A DNA stretch of 64,000 nucleotides, from the NCBI RefSeq assembly GCF_037042905.1, contig NW_026974140.1, forward strand, positions 17,968,001 through 18,032,000, given 5' to 3'. Below, in pieces: positions 48,097 to 60,535 of the stretch. Source of the stretch: Lytechinus pictus (taxonomy: Eukaryota; Echinodermata; Echinoidea; Temnopleuroida; Toxopneustidae). How positions within the stretch are numbered: the first letter of the stretch is position 1; each line of letters begins with the position of its first letter. A program made the translations under genes and the position numbers. The notes below the pieces were generated by a model. It was not told the origin of the DNA. It saw only the letters and a program-made list of their open reading frames with translations, and searched no databases.

Positions 48097-49420
48097 CAGC
48101 GGCGTAACAGGGGTCGGTGGCCAGGGGGGCAAGAGCCAAACATTTCCCGGTCATATCATGGAACAGGCAATGGCGTCATAAGGCAAACATTTTGAGGGGC
48201 CGATATGGCGTATCGGACAAATATATATATGTAGGTGCCGTGGCCGAGTGGTCTAAGGCGCCTGGCTATACATGGAAAGTCCGGGGTTCGATCCCCGGCC
48301 GCGGCACCTATGCCCGTGAGCAAGGCATTTAATATCCAATGCTCTTTTATCCTGCTTTCAAATAAATGGAAATGCTATATGCATTATTGGTAACTAGGTG
48401 TGCACTTGTTTTAAAAATATATATATATATATATATAAGCGAGCGAGCAAAATTTTTTGACATTTTAATGCAAAAATCAAATTTTGTGATAGATTTTGAC
48501 ATAATGTTAAAAAGATATCATATTTCACCCTCCTCTCTTTCCTTTTTTCTCTCTTTTTTTGTACGCCACGGTGAACAGGATTTTTGTTATGATTGTGAGC
48601 ATCAGGGCGAAGCTCTATATGCTCGAGGGGGCCGAGTATGGCGCTTCTGGCAAGAAGTACCTTAATATAGGTCCCGAGCGAGCGAAGCGAGCGAGATAAA
48701 AAAATCACCTTTTCATGAGAATCTAACATGAAGATAGATTTTAACGTGATATTCAGAAAAATATAATACACTTTCCTTTCTTTCCTCATTTTTTTGTTTG
48801 GTTGTAGAACTTTTGGGGGCCATGGTCCAACTCATCCATATAACAGTGCTTTATGGGTGGGGTCCAGGGCAGAGCCCCGGAACCTCTTGATATCAAAGCC
48901 ATTTTAATCAAATTGCGTGTATATTTATATAGCTTTAACACAACACATAAATTCAATGCAGTTGTGTATCATAATCATCCAAATATTGTGAGGGGCACAC
49001 CATAGCAAATGTGGGAAAATTTGTAAAAAGTCGCCAGCGAGCGAAGCGAGCGAGAAAAAAAATTGCCTGTTAAAATGAAATTCTAATTATGTGATAGATT
49101 TTTACATCATTATAGCAAATATCATGTCGTATATTTGTTTTCATTCATCTCATTTCGCTGCCTCCTTTATTTTCTTTTATTTCCCATTGGCTGTGGAACC
49201 ACCACCCGGTACGCCAGTGCTTCAACGTAAAGCTTAATGCAGGAAGTGTCCATATAGGGGCCCCTTATAGAACCCATTAAAGGTTACATATGAAGAGCCC
49301 CACTGCACGGGGTCTTGACTCTTGGACAGAGCCTTTGGAGATTTAGCAAGTTTATGATAGACTTTCATACGACATTATGCTATATACCATCCATTTTTCT
49401 TCCCGCTCGTTATCTCAATC
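48097..49420 (+). mobile_element. Repeat B, left copy
   Basis: It begins CAGCGGCGTAACAGGGGTCGG and contains GCGAGCGAAGCGAGCGAG at about 48,680 and again near 49,035, a GGGGGCCATGGTCC segment and a CCGGTACGCCAGTGC segment. The inverse copy is 49,855-51,011. It carries a tRNA-derived SINE (48,231-48,412) that the other copy lacks. Confidence 0.75.
48231..48412 (+). mobile_element. tRNA-derived SINE-like insertion
   Basis: The head (48,234-48,308) is tRNA-like: a 7-bp acceptor stem GGTGCCG/CGGCACC, A-box-like TGGCCGAGTGG and B-box GGTTCGATCC. The anticodon stem does not pair (CCTGG against TGGAA) and the T stem is one base out, so it is not a working tRNA. A body with GTGAGCAAGGCATTTAAT follows, the kind of tail seen in deuterostome SINEs. 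It sits in (TA)n and is absent from the inverted sister repeat. Confidence 0.65.
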
Positions 49421-49848
49421 CTCGGCAGCCCGGTAGTGCACGTTATCTTGTCCCTAGTCTTTATATTCCAATTTAGATTTTGGCTAATTCCATTCTGCAT
49501 TTATTTCCCGCTTTTGTTTGCCTTTTTGTCATCTTTAATTTATTCCCCTGTCTTACTAATCATGCTAATGTATTATATCGGGGCGAATTGTTCTTTCTCA
49601 CTTGTTCTTTTTTCCTTCCTTTTCCCGTTATCTTTCCGTTTTCCCTTTTTTATGTTTTTTCTTAGTTTTCTTTTCGCTTTTCCTTTCCCTTTCCCCTTCC
49701 CGTTTCCCATTTTTTCTTTTCTTTCCTTTCCCTTTCCCTTTCTTCCTCCCTTTTTTTTCTTTTTCCCGTTTTTTAATAATTTTCCCGGTGAGCTCCGCCA
49801 GGGGTGGGGGCAGCTTGCCCCCCCCCCCCCCCGCCTGTTACGCCACTG
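49421..49848 (-). mobile_element. Repeat A, right copy (inverted)
   Basis: Complement of 47,646-48,096. Its right end CCTGTTACGCCACTG mirrors the left copy's start. The polypyrimidine block 49,590-49,780 mirrors the purine block of the left copy, and a C run near 49,820 mirrors the G run. Confidence 0.75.
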
Positions 49849-49854
49849 CTGCCG

Positions 49855-51011
49855 AGGATAGAAAATAAAGAGCGGGAAGAAAGATGGACTGCATACAACA
49901 TTGTGCTATAAGCTTGCTAAATTTTATGCAAATAAGCTACCGGGGCTTTGCCCCCGGAGCCCACGCAGTAGGGGCTCTTCATCTATAACCTTCAAATGGC
50001 TCTATAACGCCCCCTGTAGGGACCCTTCCTCATTAAGCTTTACGTTCAATTACTGGCGTACAGGCGCGGGGGGGGGGGGTCTTGGTTCCACACCCAAGAG
50101 GAAATAAAAGAAATTATAGGAAACAACGTATTATGAAATGAATGGAAACAATGAAATATGTTATTTGCTGAATATAAAGGATATCTATCACATAATTAAA
50201 ATAATTTCAAAAGGCATTTTTTCCGCTCGCTTTGCTCGCTGGCGACTTTTTACAAATTTTCCCACATTGCTATGTTTTGCCCCCTCAAAATATTTGGTTC
50301 AACTTGGTTGAATAATTGTGTTGTGTAAAAGCTATATTCTGTATATAACCACGATTTTATTAAAAAATAGCGGCAATCTGCGATGTTTAAATGGCTTTGG
50401 TATCAAGAGGTTCCAGGGGCTCAAGACGGACCCCAACCGCATAGCACTGCCGTATATGAAAATGGAAGGGTTTGGCCATGGTCCCCAAAAGTTCTACAAC
50501 CAAGAAAAAAAGGAGGAAAGAAAAGCAATGGAAAAGTGTAGAATATGATTTTATTTACTAAATATAATGTCAAAAAATATATCAAAGTTAAATTCTCATG
50601 AAAATGTGATTTTTATTCTCGCTCGCTTCGCTCGCTCGGGACTAAAATTATGCAGCTTTTTAGCACATGCGCCATACTGTGCCCCTCGTTTTTTTACTCT
50701 TCACGCTATACTGTCACAAAGAATCCTGTTCCTAGTGGCATACAGACCACAAAAAAGGAATGGAAAGAGAGAAGAGTGAAATATATTTTTCTCTAAATAT
50801 CATGTAAAAAAAGAAATCACAAAATTTGATTTTTGTATTAAAAATGTTTTTTTTTTAAGATAAATTCTGCCTGATACGCAATGTCTGGCCCTCTCAAAAT
50901 CGTCGCCTCATTACACCATTACGCCTGTTCATACCATGATAATTATGACCGGGAAATTTTTGGCTCTTGCCCCCCCCCCCCCCCCCCCCTCCGACCCCTG
51001 TTACGCCGCTG
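49855..51011 (-). mobile_element. Repeat B, right copy (inverted)
   Basis: Complement of 48,097-49,420. It ends CCTGTTACGCCGCTG and holds CGCTCGCTTCGCTCGCTC near 50,620 and CCGCTCGCTTTGCTCGCTGG near 50,223. The SINE is absent at the corresponding point (about 50,860). Confidence 0.75.
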
Positions 51012-51179
51012 TTTGAAAGACTGCATGTTTAGGGTAATATGTTTTTTTCCCCAAGCTTTTTCCCCTGGGTCATATTCTGGCAACAACTTGCATGTAGGGG
51101 CCAAAATGTGTAAATAAAGCCCGCGAAAAACTTGTTTAGGGCCCGTTTTTTCGTCCACTAGTCACAGTCACGATGGTCT

Positions 51180-51600
51180 CCCGGGGTCTCCCTTCATTTA
51201 GTCGAATGACATTCCGTCCATCAACATTTCGTTAGCAACATTCGGTCCAATATAGGCCTAACCATTTGGTAAATTCATCCCCTGGGTCTATAATAATCAC
51301 CGACCAGTTCGTCTGTGACAAGTTCGTGGGTATAACCAGTTATAGTCTAATATCCTTTTTTTTTCACGGCCATTTCATTTTCATTCATTTCGCCCAAGAT
51401 ATGGTGATCAAATTAGACCAAATGGGATATGGACTAAATGGCTGTTGGACCAACTGGTTATAAGACGAAATAATGAATGGACGAAACGGCATTTAGGGAT
51501 TTAGACCATGTGAAAAGTGGACGAACTGATGGTAGACCAAATTATAGTAGATTTTGGTAATTAGACGAATTGGCATTAGCCCAATTGGACATAAACCCCT
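51180..51600. mobile_element. Degenerate TU-like fold-back remnant
   Basis: The left part holds scattered TAGTCGAATGACATTCCGTC-like and AGTCTAATATCC-like words. The right part (51,400-51,590) holds TTAGACCAAATGG, TTGGACCAACTGG and TTAGACGAATTGG, the same vocabulary as the element at 60,804-61,994 and with the same left-to-right inversion. The repeats are more diverged. No target duplication or clean ends were seen. Confidence 0.55.
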
Positions 51601-52357
51601 GAAAGGTATTACAGGCATTTCAGCGCAAGCCTTACTAAAAAGGCTTACATTTATGTTGAATGTTAATTGATTGCAAGAAATGTTGAGCGTTTTATCATTT
51701 TGAAGGTGTTTCGTATTAAAGTATTGGCCTATCAATTAACTCTTTATTTGATTTTTTTATACAAAATAGACCGTACGTGATATTGTGAAATGGATTAACT
51801 TTTAAAGTTATTTTAGGTTGGATAATAATCCAAAATACTAATTGTCCTCACACAATTCTGGGATAGGACAATGCGGGCAACTCTCTCTGTTTGTGTGAAT
51901 TGTGTCCGAAGTCTAATAGCCCCACCTCTGGGCATTGCGAGTTTAATATGCACATTTTTGGTAAATTTTGTGTCAATTTTCAATACAAATATGAAGTTTT
52001 CATAATATGGGGGGAGGGGGCATATTTATTCTTCATATCTTAACCTTTACTATATAAAATAGGCTAAAAAAATGGGTTGCCTCTTTATTCTTTATTTAAT
52101 TCTACGTCTTTTTATACTCCTTTTCCTTTTATTCTTCTTTATGCTTTGAGTTTATCTTCTAATTACTGCATGAGTGAACCAGCAAATAGAGAACATGGAC
52201 CTATTCCATGGTGGTAACAAGGCCATTTCGACTCGGACTCCTTTATTCTCCCCCCTACACTATTTATGGATGAAGAGCCTTCCATCGGGTTGGCCTATCT
52301 ATTCTCCTCATCATTTTCCCTTCCCCCTTGCATGGGGGTGGATGGGGCGGATGAGAC
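51601..52357. other. No gene seen
   Basis: AT-rich; nothing recognised. ACSF2 exons 1-2 would be expected 5' of 52,746 if the duplication were complete, and they are absent here. Confidence 0.6.
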
Positions 52358-52503
52358 CCCAGGGGGCGTTTCATGAAAGGACTTGTCGGACGTTTTATCC
52401 GACAGTTACCATAGTAACAGTACCTCTCAGCCAATCAACATCAGAGAAAGATGTCAGATCTGACAACTAGTCGGATGAAAATGTTGATGAAACACTCCCC
52501 TGG
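52358..52503. mobile_element. MITE, same family, complete copy
   Basis: It runs from CCAGGGGGCGTTTCATGAAA to TGATGAAACACTCCCCTGG, with inverted ends. Inside are CGGACGTTTTATCCGACAG, ACCATAGTAACAG and CAGCCAATCAACATC. This is the reference copy used to recognise the others. Confidence 0.7.
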
Positions 52504-54649
52504 TCTCCGGCAAGCTCAGAGAGAGGGACTGTGTATGCGCTTCACCAACCTAAGCTAGAGGACAAGGGGGCCTATCAACTCTCCCTCGATCCCCCCTTCC
52601 GTTCCATTTTTTGTACGTTTATCTCTCTATTTTCCTATTAATTGATTCTCCCATCTCTTTCTCTCTCTTTCCCTCTTACCTTCCCTATATGTCCCTTACC
52701 AAGGAGCCGCGGAAACAGGGGGAGGCTGGGCCATGGTTAATACAGGTTGGCGTCAAAGTTCTGGTAGCAGCACGTCCATTCAAGATACAGAACTACTATA
52801 ACATATTATATGAGGTATGTCCTGAACTTGAGACATCATCACCAGGTAGTCTGAAGAGTAAAAGGTGAGAAACTTTGATAAAACATAATACCTTATCTAT
52901 CAGAATGTTCCCGTAGTGTTTCTTGTTTTGTTTTGTTTTCAACAAAATAATGTTGAATTTTGCAAATTTGTATTATTCATTACTTCTTTGTCCTTGTGAA
53001 TCTACACTCACACATACACCTTTCTCCCCCTTTTTGCCCTCTCTCGGTCCCAGTCTCCCCCCCCCCCCTCTCTCTCACACACACACACACACGCTCTAGT
53101 ATTCCCTTTATTTTTTACACTCATGACCGATGACAGGAAAAATATTTTCGAAAATAATCAAGCATTGAGTTAGAAATATCATTCGTGGCTGTCTATTATC
53201 CAACTTCCCCTGTAAGATTACCATCTACAATAAACGTTCGATTTAACATTTTTTCGATTTCTTTGATCGCCTTTCGCACTTAGACTGCCTGATTTAAAAT
53301 CCATCATCATGATGGGTGAAGAACCTCATCCGGGTACCTTCTTATTCGGTGACGTCATGGATATGGGTGGGAGTGAAGAGCATGACGTCATCGATCGATG
53401 CAGGAAAACGCTTCAATTTGATGACGTAGCCAACATCCAGTTCACATCGGTAATGAAATAAAATATTGTTTCGCAACGATTTCTCATCTCGATCCCCAAA
53501 TGATAAAGATATAGTATACATAATAATTTTCAAAATATATAGATACATATAAAAATGCGAAAATCATGTCATTGCTTCTATTATTTGACCTTGGGGGTGA
53601 TCCATCTTTCATTTTTATTTTTATTTGTGTTACATTTTTATCCTTTCAGGTAGTAATTTCATTTCATGTGCATGTAATATTTGTATTATTGTTTATACCA
53701 TCGGATAGGGTACGACTGCCAATCCCAAAGCAACATGCCTGACCCATTTCCATGTTGTCAACAACGTGCAAACTCTTGCCCAACTTTATCCAGGGGACGC
53801 GCGTCAGGTATATCAATTTCATAAATATTTTGTTATCTTGTAAATTCAATTCATCGTGTAACCTACGCTTGTTTCATTTCTTCTTTTATGATTGAGTAGT
53901 GACGGTGATTTATAAAGTAAAATTGTTATTTTTATAAATTTGTAAAAATGTTAAGTGAAATTTGTTTAATGTATGTTATAATACCCCCTTCTTCATCATG
54001 TTCATACTTTCCAATGTTCTATTTGTCAGAATCTCTGTGATAGTTTTTTTATTGTTCCAACTTTGCTCTTCTCTTTTCCCCCCAATAATCGGTCTCGAAT
54101 TTTTAAATATCTTTTCTTCATTTAGAGTTTGTGTGTTCCTACTCCAATGTTCCACGTGTTTGGAATGTTCATTGTAGTACTCGGTACACTGACCATATCA
54201 AAGACTGTTTCCTTCACCAGTCTTCGATGCTCATGCTTGCTTGAGAGCCATGCAAGAAGAAAGGTCAATTCACATTCTTTCTTTTTTGTATGTGTTAACA
54301 TCTGTGTGAGTGTGTGGTGATTTCGGTGATGTGTTTGGGTGTGTGTGTGCCGCGTCCTAAACACATAAACATAATCATAATGCTGATTGAATTCTCTTTG
54401 CAAATATCTTTCAGTGACGCTTATGCCATTTCTCTGTCCGCAGTGCCACATAATATATAAGATCATATCTATCATGTTCATTATCTTCTTCTTCTTTTCT
54501 CCTCACTGATCATTCCGTGTCAGGTTGACACCAATGTTGGCATTTTGGGATTTTGAGGCATTCATTAAAACCCTTTACCAATTATGTCTATTTTTTCCCC
54601 CGTAAGTCTTTTTCATGCTCTCAAAACACTTTTAGTAGTCACTCATAAA

Positions 54650-56930
54650 ACTTTCATTCATGAATTTTTGGCACACTTTCGGCATCCATCTGGCCCTCAA
54701 TTGAACATGCCTCTGGCACACATTCGGCATCTCTGACACCCTTTTTACATACCTCTTAAATCTGTTCGGCATCCTTGTGTCACCTATTCGGCATCCCTCT
54801 GGCACCCTTTCGGTAACCCTCTGAAACCCTTCGGCATCCATCTGACACCCTTTCGGCAACCCTCTGAATCCCATTCGGCATCCCTCTGGCACCCTTTCGG
54901 TAACCCTCTGAAACCCTTCGGCATCCATCTGACACCCTTTCGGCAACCATCTGAAACCCTTCGGCATCCATCTGACACCCTTTCGGCAACCCTCTGAAAC
55001 CCTTCGGCATCCATCTGACACCCTTTCGGCAACCCTCTGAAACTCATTCGACATCCCTCTGGCACCCTTTCGGCAACCCTCTGAAACCCTTCGGCATCCA
55101 TCTGACACCCTTTCAGCAACCCTCTGAAACCCTTCGGCATCCCTCTGGCACCCTTTCGGCAACCCTCTGAAACCCTTCGGCATCAATCTCACACCCTTTC
55201 GGCAACCCTCTAAAACCCTTCGGCATCCATCTGACACCCTTTCGGCAACCCTCTGAAACCCTTCGGCATCCCTCTGGCGCCCTTTCGGCAACCCTCTGAA
55301 ACCCTTCGGCATCCATCTGACACCCTTTCAGCAACCCTCTGAAACCCATTCGGCATCCATCTGACACCCTTTCGGCAACCCTCTGAAATCCTTCGGCATC
55401 CCTCTGGCACCCTTTCGGCAACCCTCTGAAACCCTTCGGCATCCATCTGACACCCTTTCGGCAACCCTCTGAAACCCTTCGGCATCCATCTGGCACCCTT
55501 TCGGTAACCCTCTGAAACCCTTCGGCATCCATCTGACACCCTTTCGGCAACCCTCTGAAACCCTTCGGCATCCATCTGACACCCTTCCAGCAACCCTCTG
55601 AAACCCTTTCGGCATCCATCTGACACCCTTTCGGCAACCCTCTGAAATCCTTCGGCATCCATCTGACACCCTTTCGGCAACCCTCTGAAACCCATTCGGC
55701 ATCCCTCTGACACCCTTTCTGCAACCCTCTGAAACCCATTCGGCATCCATCTGACACCCTTTCGGCAACCCTCTGAAACCCTTCGGCATCCCTCTGGCGC
55801 CCTTTCGGCAACCCTCTGAAACCCTTCGGCATCCATCTGACACCCTTTCAGCAACCCTCTGAAACCCATTCGGCATCCATCTGACACCCTTTCGGCAACC
55901 CTCTGAAACCCTTCGGCATCCCTCTGGCACCCTTTCGGCAACCCTCTGAAACCCTTCGGCATCCATCTGACACCCTTTCGGCAACCCTCTGAAACCCTTC
56001 GGCATCCATCTGGCACCCTTTCGGTAACCCTCTGAAACCCTTCGGCATCCATCTGACACCCTTTCGGCAACCCTCTGAAACCCTTCGGCATCCATCTGAC
56101 ACCCTTCCAGCAACCCTCTGAAACCCATTCGGCATCCATCTGACACCCTTTCGGCAACCCTCTGAAATCCTTCGGCATCCGTCTGACACCCTTTCGGCAA
56201 CCCTCTGACACCCATTCGGCATCCCTCTGACACCCTTTCGGCAACCCTCTGAAACCCATTCGGCATCCATCTGACACCCTTTCGGCAACCCTCTGAAACC
56301 CTTCGGCATCCATCTGACACCCTTTCTGCAACCCTCTAAAACCCTTCGGCAGCCACATGACACCCTTTCAGCAACCCTCTGAAACCCATTCGGCATCCTT
56401 CTGACACCCTTTCGGCAACCCTCTGAAACCCTTCGGCATCCATCTGACATCCTTTCGGCAACCCTCTGAGACACTTCGGCAGCCATAAGACTCCCTTTCG
56501 GCAATCCTCTGAAACCCATTCGGCATCCATCTGACCCCCTTTCGGCAACCCTCTGAAAACAATTCGGCGTCCCTTTGGCATTGTTTCTTCATCTTTTTGG
56601 AACCCATTTGGTGTTCCTCTGACACCGATGCGGCAATCCTCTGGCACTCACTCGACATCACTATGGCACTCTTTCTGCATCCAGCTGACACCTATTTCCC
56701 TTTCTTCCGGCATCCATTCCATCCATTCGACATCCCTCTGACAACCTTTTGGCATCCATTTGGCACCCACTCGGCATCCCTCTGGCACACATTCGGCATC
56801 TCTGTTACCCTTTCTGCATTCCTCTGCCATCCTTTCTCTGAAACCCATTCATCATCACTTTTGCACATATTCAGCATCACTTTGTCTACCTTTCGGCATC
56901 CCTCTGGCAGCTATTTTGGTTCACCTTTAT
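54650..56930. repeat. 43-bp minisatellite in the pseudogene intron
   Basis: Over 40 copies of a 43-bp unit made of two diverged 21-22-bp halves: CTCTGAAACCCTTCGGCATC and ATCTGACACCCTTTCGGCAA. The core (54,780-56,560) is regular. The right flank (56,560-56,930) is strongly diverged and shows single 21-bp monomers with irregular spacing. The minus strand has no stop in any frame of the consensus, so long ORFs up to 382 codons arise; they show only the repeat. Confidence 0.95.
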
Positions 56931-59296
56931 TTCATTTGAAGTGGTTTCACTTTGGAAGGGTAGTGTGAATTTTCTTTCGATACAAGGGGAAAGATACCTC
57001 ATATATTCAAAGGGATGCATTTGGATAAAAACAAACATTAATTTCCTTGATGGAAGTATTATCAAGGTTTATCTTAAAAACGTTTACATTTCGGTTTAAT
57101 TCAACTTTCGAAGTGTTTGTTGTGCTGAATTAAGTTTGATGTAATTTATCAATATTTTGTTAGAACTCCAATTCACAGCATTTTATGATGATTTCCAGTG
57201 TTATTTTCGAAAAGCTATTGACTTAGGACCCATTTATACCTTATTAGACTTATCAATATTTTATAATATTATTACACAATATACTTAACAAAAGAAATTG
57301 CATATGCAATTCTAATGTCATAGCAACAAATGTGTTTTCCTTTACAGGTGCACAAGGTGGTATGGGGCTCCAACAATAATCATTGATATGTTGCATCATC
57401 CTGAGTTTTCGACCTTTGACCTCAGTCATTTGAAATACATTTTGACCGGTGGAGGTTACGTGCCATTGGAAATTGTTCAGCGGCTTCGTCGTGCTGTTCC
57501 TTCTCTAACGGACACCGTCGTACATAAAATAATCATACAATAAAAAAATGAACAAAGAATCATTGATTATTATGTAAGAAAGTCGTGTACTCTGAGAAAG
57601 AAATCGAACTTTTAGCAATGCTACGCTGGGACCACCTTTGAATTTAAAATGCAGTTTTCTGGGCTGAAAAAGTACAAAGTTGCACCTATGTAGGCATTCG
57701 AAGACTAGGAATGTGCACAGGGTGACCTTGTCTGTTAAAACTTGAATCAACTGCAGTTGGGCTGTATTCACCTAAAATTATACATCACTGCCAGGTCAAA
57801 TATAATTAGTTAATATTTTTGGTCACGCTAATATTAAGTTGTGATTTATGAGAACGTTTAGCAAATGATGAAAATTATCAAAATTCTACAATCTCATTTT
57901 ACATGTCGAATCTGGGGAAAGAGTGATAACTGTTCTAAATGTTGGTGCTTTTGCTTAAATACTCAAATTTGGCGCATTAGTTCGCCGTTTCCAAAACTCG
58001 GCCTTTTAGAAGATTTGCCTCATCAGCCAAACGTTCATGTGCCCATTTATGATATCATGCTATATTCAGTTGTACAAAATGTAGAAATAATGGCTCATTC
58101 GATATCATAAAATTTATCATATTTTGTTTAACCAGATTGCATACGGAATGACTGAGATGGGTGGTATAATGTGCTGTAGTCGACCAGATGATCCTGATGA
58201 AATGAGATACTCGACGATTGGACGTCCATTCCCTTGGTGCGAGGTAATGTCTGTCATCAAGGCTAAATAATACTCAGCCAATTAATGGCCAAATTTCTTA
58301 TTCACGATAATAGTTCAGTAAATATGTCCAAACACAAACGCAACGAATTAGTGGTCAAAACTCTTCTTCAGGATGATACATTTTTGTGACGCATTCTGTT
58401 ATGGCATGGACCTACTAGGTAGATATTAAGTGTAGTACATGTTTCTTCAGTTTTTCGCCGAGTGTTTGTTGCATTTGAACAAATGAAATATTTTTTTCAA
58501 CATTTGCGTATTGAATTTCTGGAATAACTATCCATCCCTCTTCATTCCTGGTGCGTATAGTGTTTTGTTGTTTTATATTTACTCTTCTATGATAAATTTC
58601 ATGCTACAATATAACCCGAGAAATCATATCTGTTGCTTTATCACTTGGGTATAAGAGCTATATAACAACGCCTGATTTAGGTGGGGACCTTTCCAGCCCG
58701 TATCCCTTACAATATTTTATTATCCATTAAATAACTTGTTATTCATCCTTTATTTTTTTTAAACTACCCCCCCCCCCCCGAGTAGCAGTCAGGGAAAATA
58801 AAAACATGCAGAAATAGCCTTTTTGTAGGCGTACTTGTCATATAAATGTATTTCATATCTAATTCTGAGTATGCCCATGTCCATACAAAATGTTATGAAC
58901 ATAACGCAGCATGGTCTAAAATGTTCATATTTGACGTTCATATAGGTGAAATAACGAATCCCTCAAATGGGGAGATAGTTCCTACTGGAGAGGCGGGAGA
59001 GTTTTGCGGTAGATCACTGAGCATTATGACTGAATACTGGCAGGATGACAGGAAGACGAAAGAAACTATCGAATCTACAAGATGGCTTCATTCTGGGTGA
59101 GATTCATCTTTCTTTAATATCTTATAAGGAATGAAAAAATGGAGTGTTATTTGGTAGATAATGGTTGAATTCCAGGAATACTTTATATTGTAATAACGTC
59201 ATCTGGTCATAGGATCTGTTTAAGGCCTTTATAATTATTTACTGGGCCCAGATAATTTTTTTCGAACTGACGGAAAATAAAGAGATTAGAGATAAT

Positions 59297-59382
<86 letters not shown>

Positions 59383-59383
59383 T

Positions 59384-59423
<40 letters not shown>

Positions 59424-59428
59424 GTAGG

Positions 59429-59500
<72 letters not shown>

Positions 59501-59590
59501 AAGATAGATAGCTAGCTAGCTAGCTAGCTAGATAGTTAGTTAGATGGATAGATAGATAGATAGATAGGTAGGTAGATAGATAGATAGATA
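59297..59590. repeat. (GATA)n microsatellite
   Basis: About 290 bp of near-pure GATA repeats with a few GGTA, GCTA and GTTA variants, between pseudogene exons 9 and 10. Confidence 0.97.
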
Positions 59591-60535
59591 ATATTGGTTG
59601 GTTGGTCGGTGTATAAGGGACTATGTTGACGACCAGACTTGATTACTTGATAATGAACTGCATGAGTCCCCCCCCCCTTTTTTTTTTCCTTTTTAATCTA
59701 AATCTCCAGTGATCTTGCTAAAATGAACGAAGATGGTTACATCAGTATAGTGGGTCGTATTAAAGACATGATCAATAGAGGAGGAGAAAACATCTTTGCT
59801 GTTCATATTGAAGATCACCTTCACAAACACCCTAAAGTTGAAGACGTTCAGGTACGGCAAAGTTATTTTTTATCGTTATATATTTCATTATGTATTATGT
59901 ATATCATTTTTATGAGTTTGTTTTTTTCATTTAGTAATGGCTTACAATAACGACCCCTTTTTCTACTTTAAGTCTGAATAATTCAATATTTAAAAAATTA
60001 CTGGACTTTTTATGTTTGTCTTTGGGCGCATTGCCCTTTAAGCAATTCCTAAATCGACGTAATAACTTTGTTATTTATTTCTTTATTTGGTCCGATTCTT
60101 CATCACAATCAAAATCTTGATAATATTTATATACATATGATATTTTCATTGATTCGTCGATATTCGGGTCATTGGGGTACCAGATGAGAGATTAATGGAA
60201 GAGGTGAACGCATGTGTCAAACTGAAAGCTGGTGTTACATGTACTGGAGAAGAGATAAGAGATTTCTGCAAAGGACAGGTTTGTGATTTTAATTAATGTA
60301 TGTCTTAGACAGGACTAATGCAAGATTTCATTTAGCATGTTTACATATCAAATTCACTAATATTGAATCATTTATCAATATCATGATTACAGTTATAAAT
60401 CTATAAACATGATAAATATGCTATTTGAAATTTCATTGTTTTCAAGAGACTTATTTTGGTCTACATTTTTACATTACTCTTAAAAAAATAAGAATAAAAA
60501 CCATGGGTTGCGTATTGATGTAATTATCCTCACTA

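Noticed and set aside
48234-48308. Functional tRNA gene
   Set aside because: The anticodon stem does not pair and the T stem is displaced by a base; a SINE-type body follows directly.
49436-49868. Hydrophobic plus-strand ORFs resembling membrane proteins
   Set aside because: T/C-rich sequence that is the exact inverse of the purine block at 47,690-47,850 in a repeat; Phe/Leu/Pro content follows from base composition.
54632-56691. Overlapping minus-strand ORFs up to 382 codons as repeat-protein genes
   Set aside because: They are the 43-bp tandem array read in different frames. All three frames are open simply because the unit lacks stops, and no non-repeat domain, start context or splice structure is present.
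21380-56930. Common origin of the 53-bp and 43-bp minisatellite units
   Set aside because: Comparing both strands by eye shows only very short shared words such as CACCCT, no more than expected by chance.
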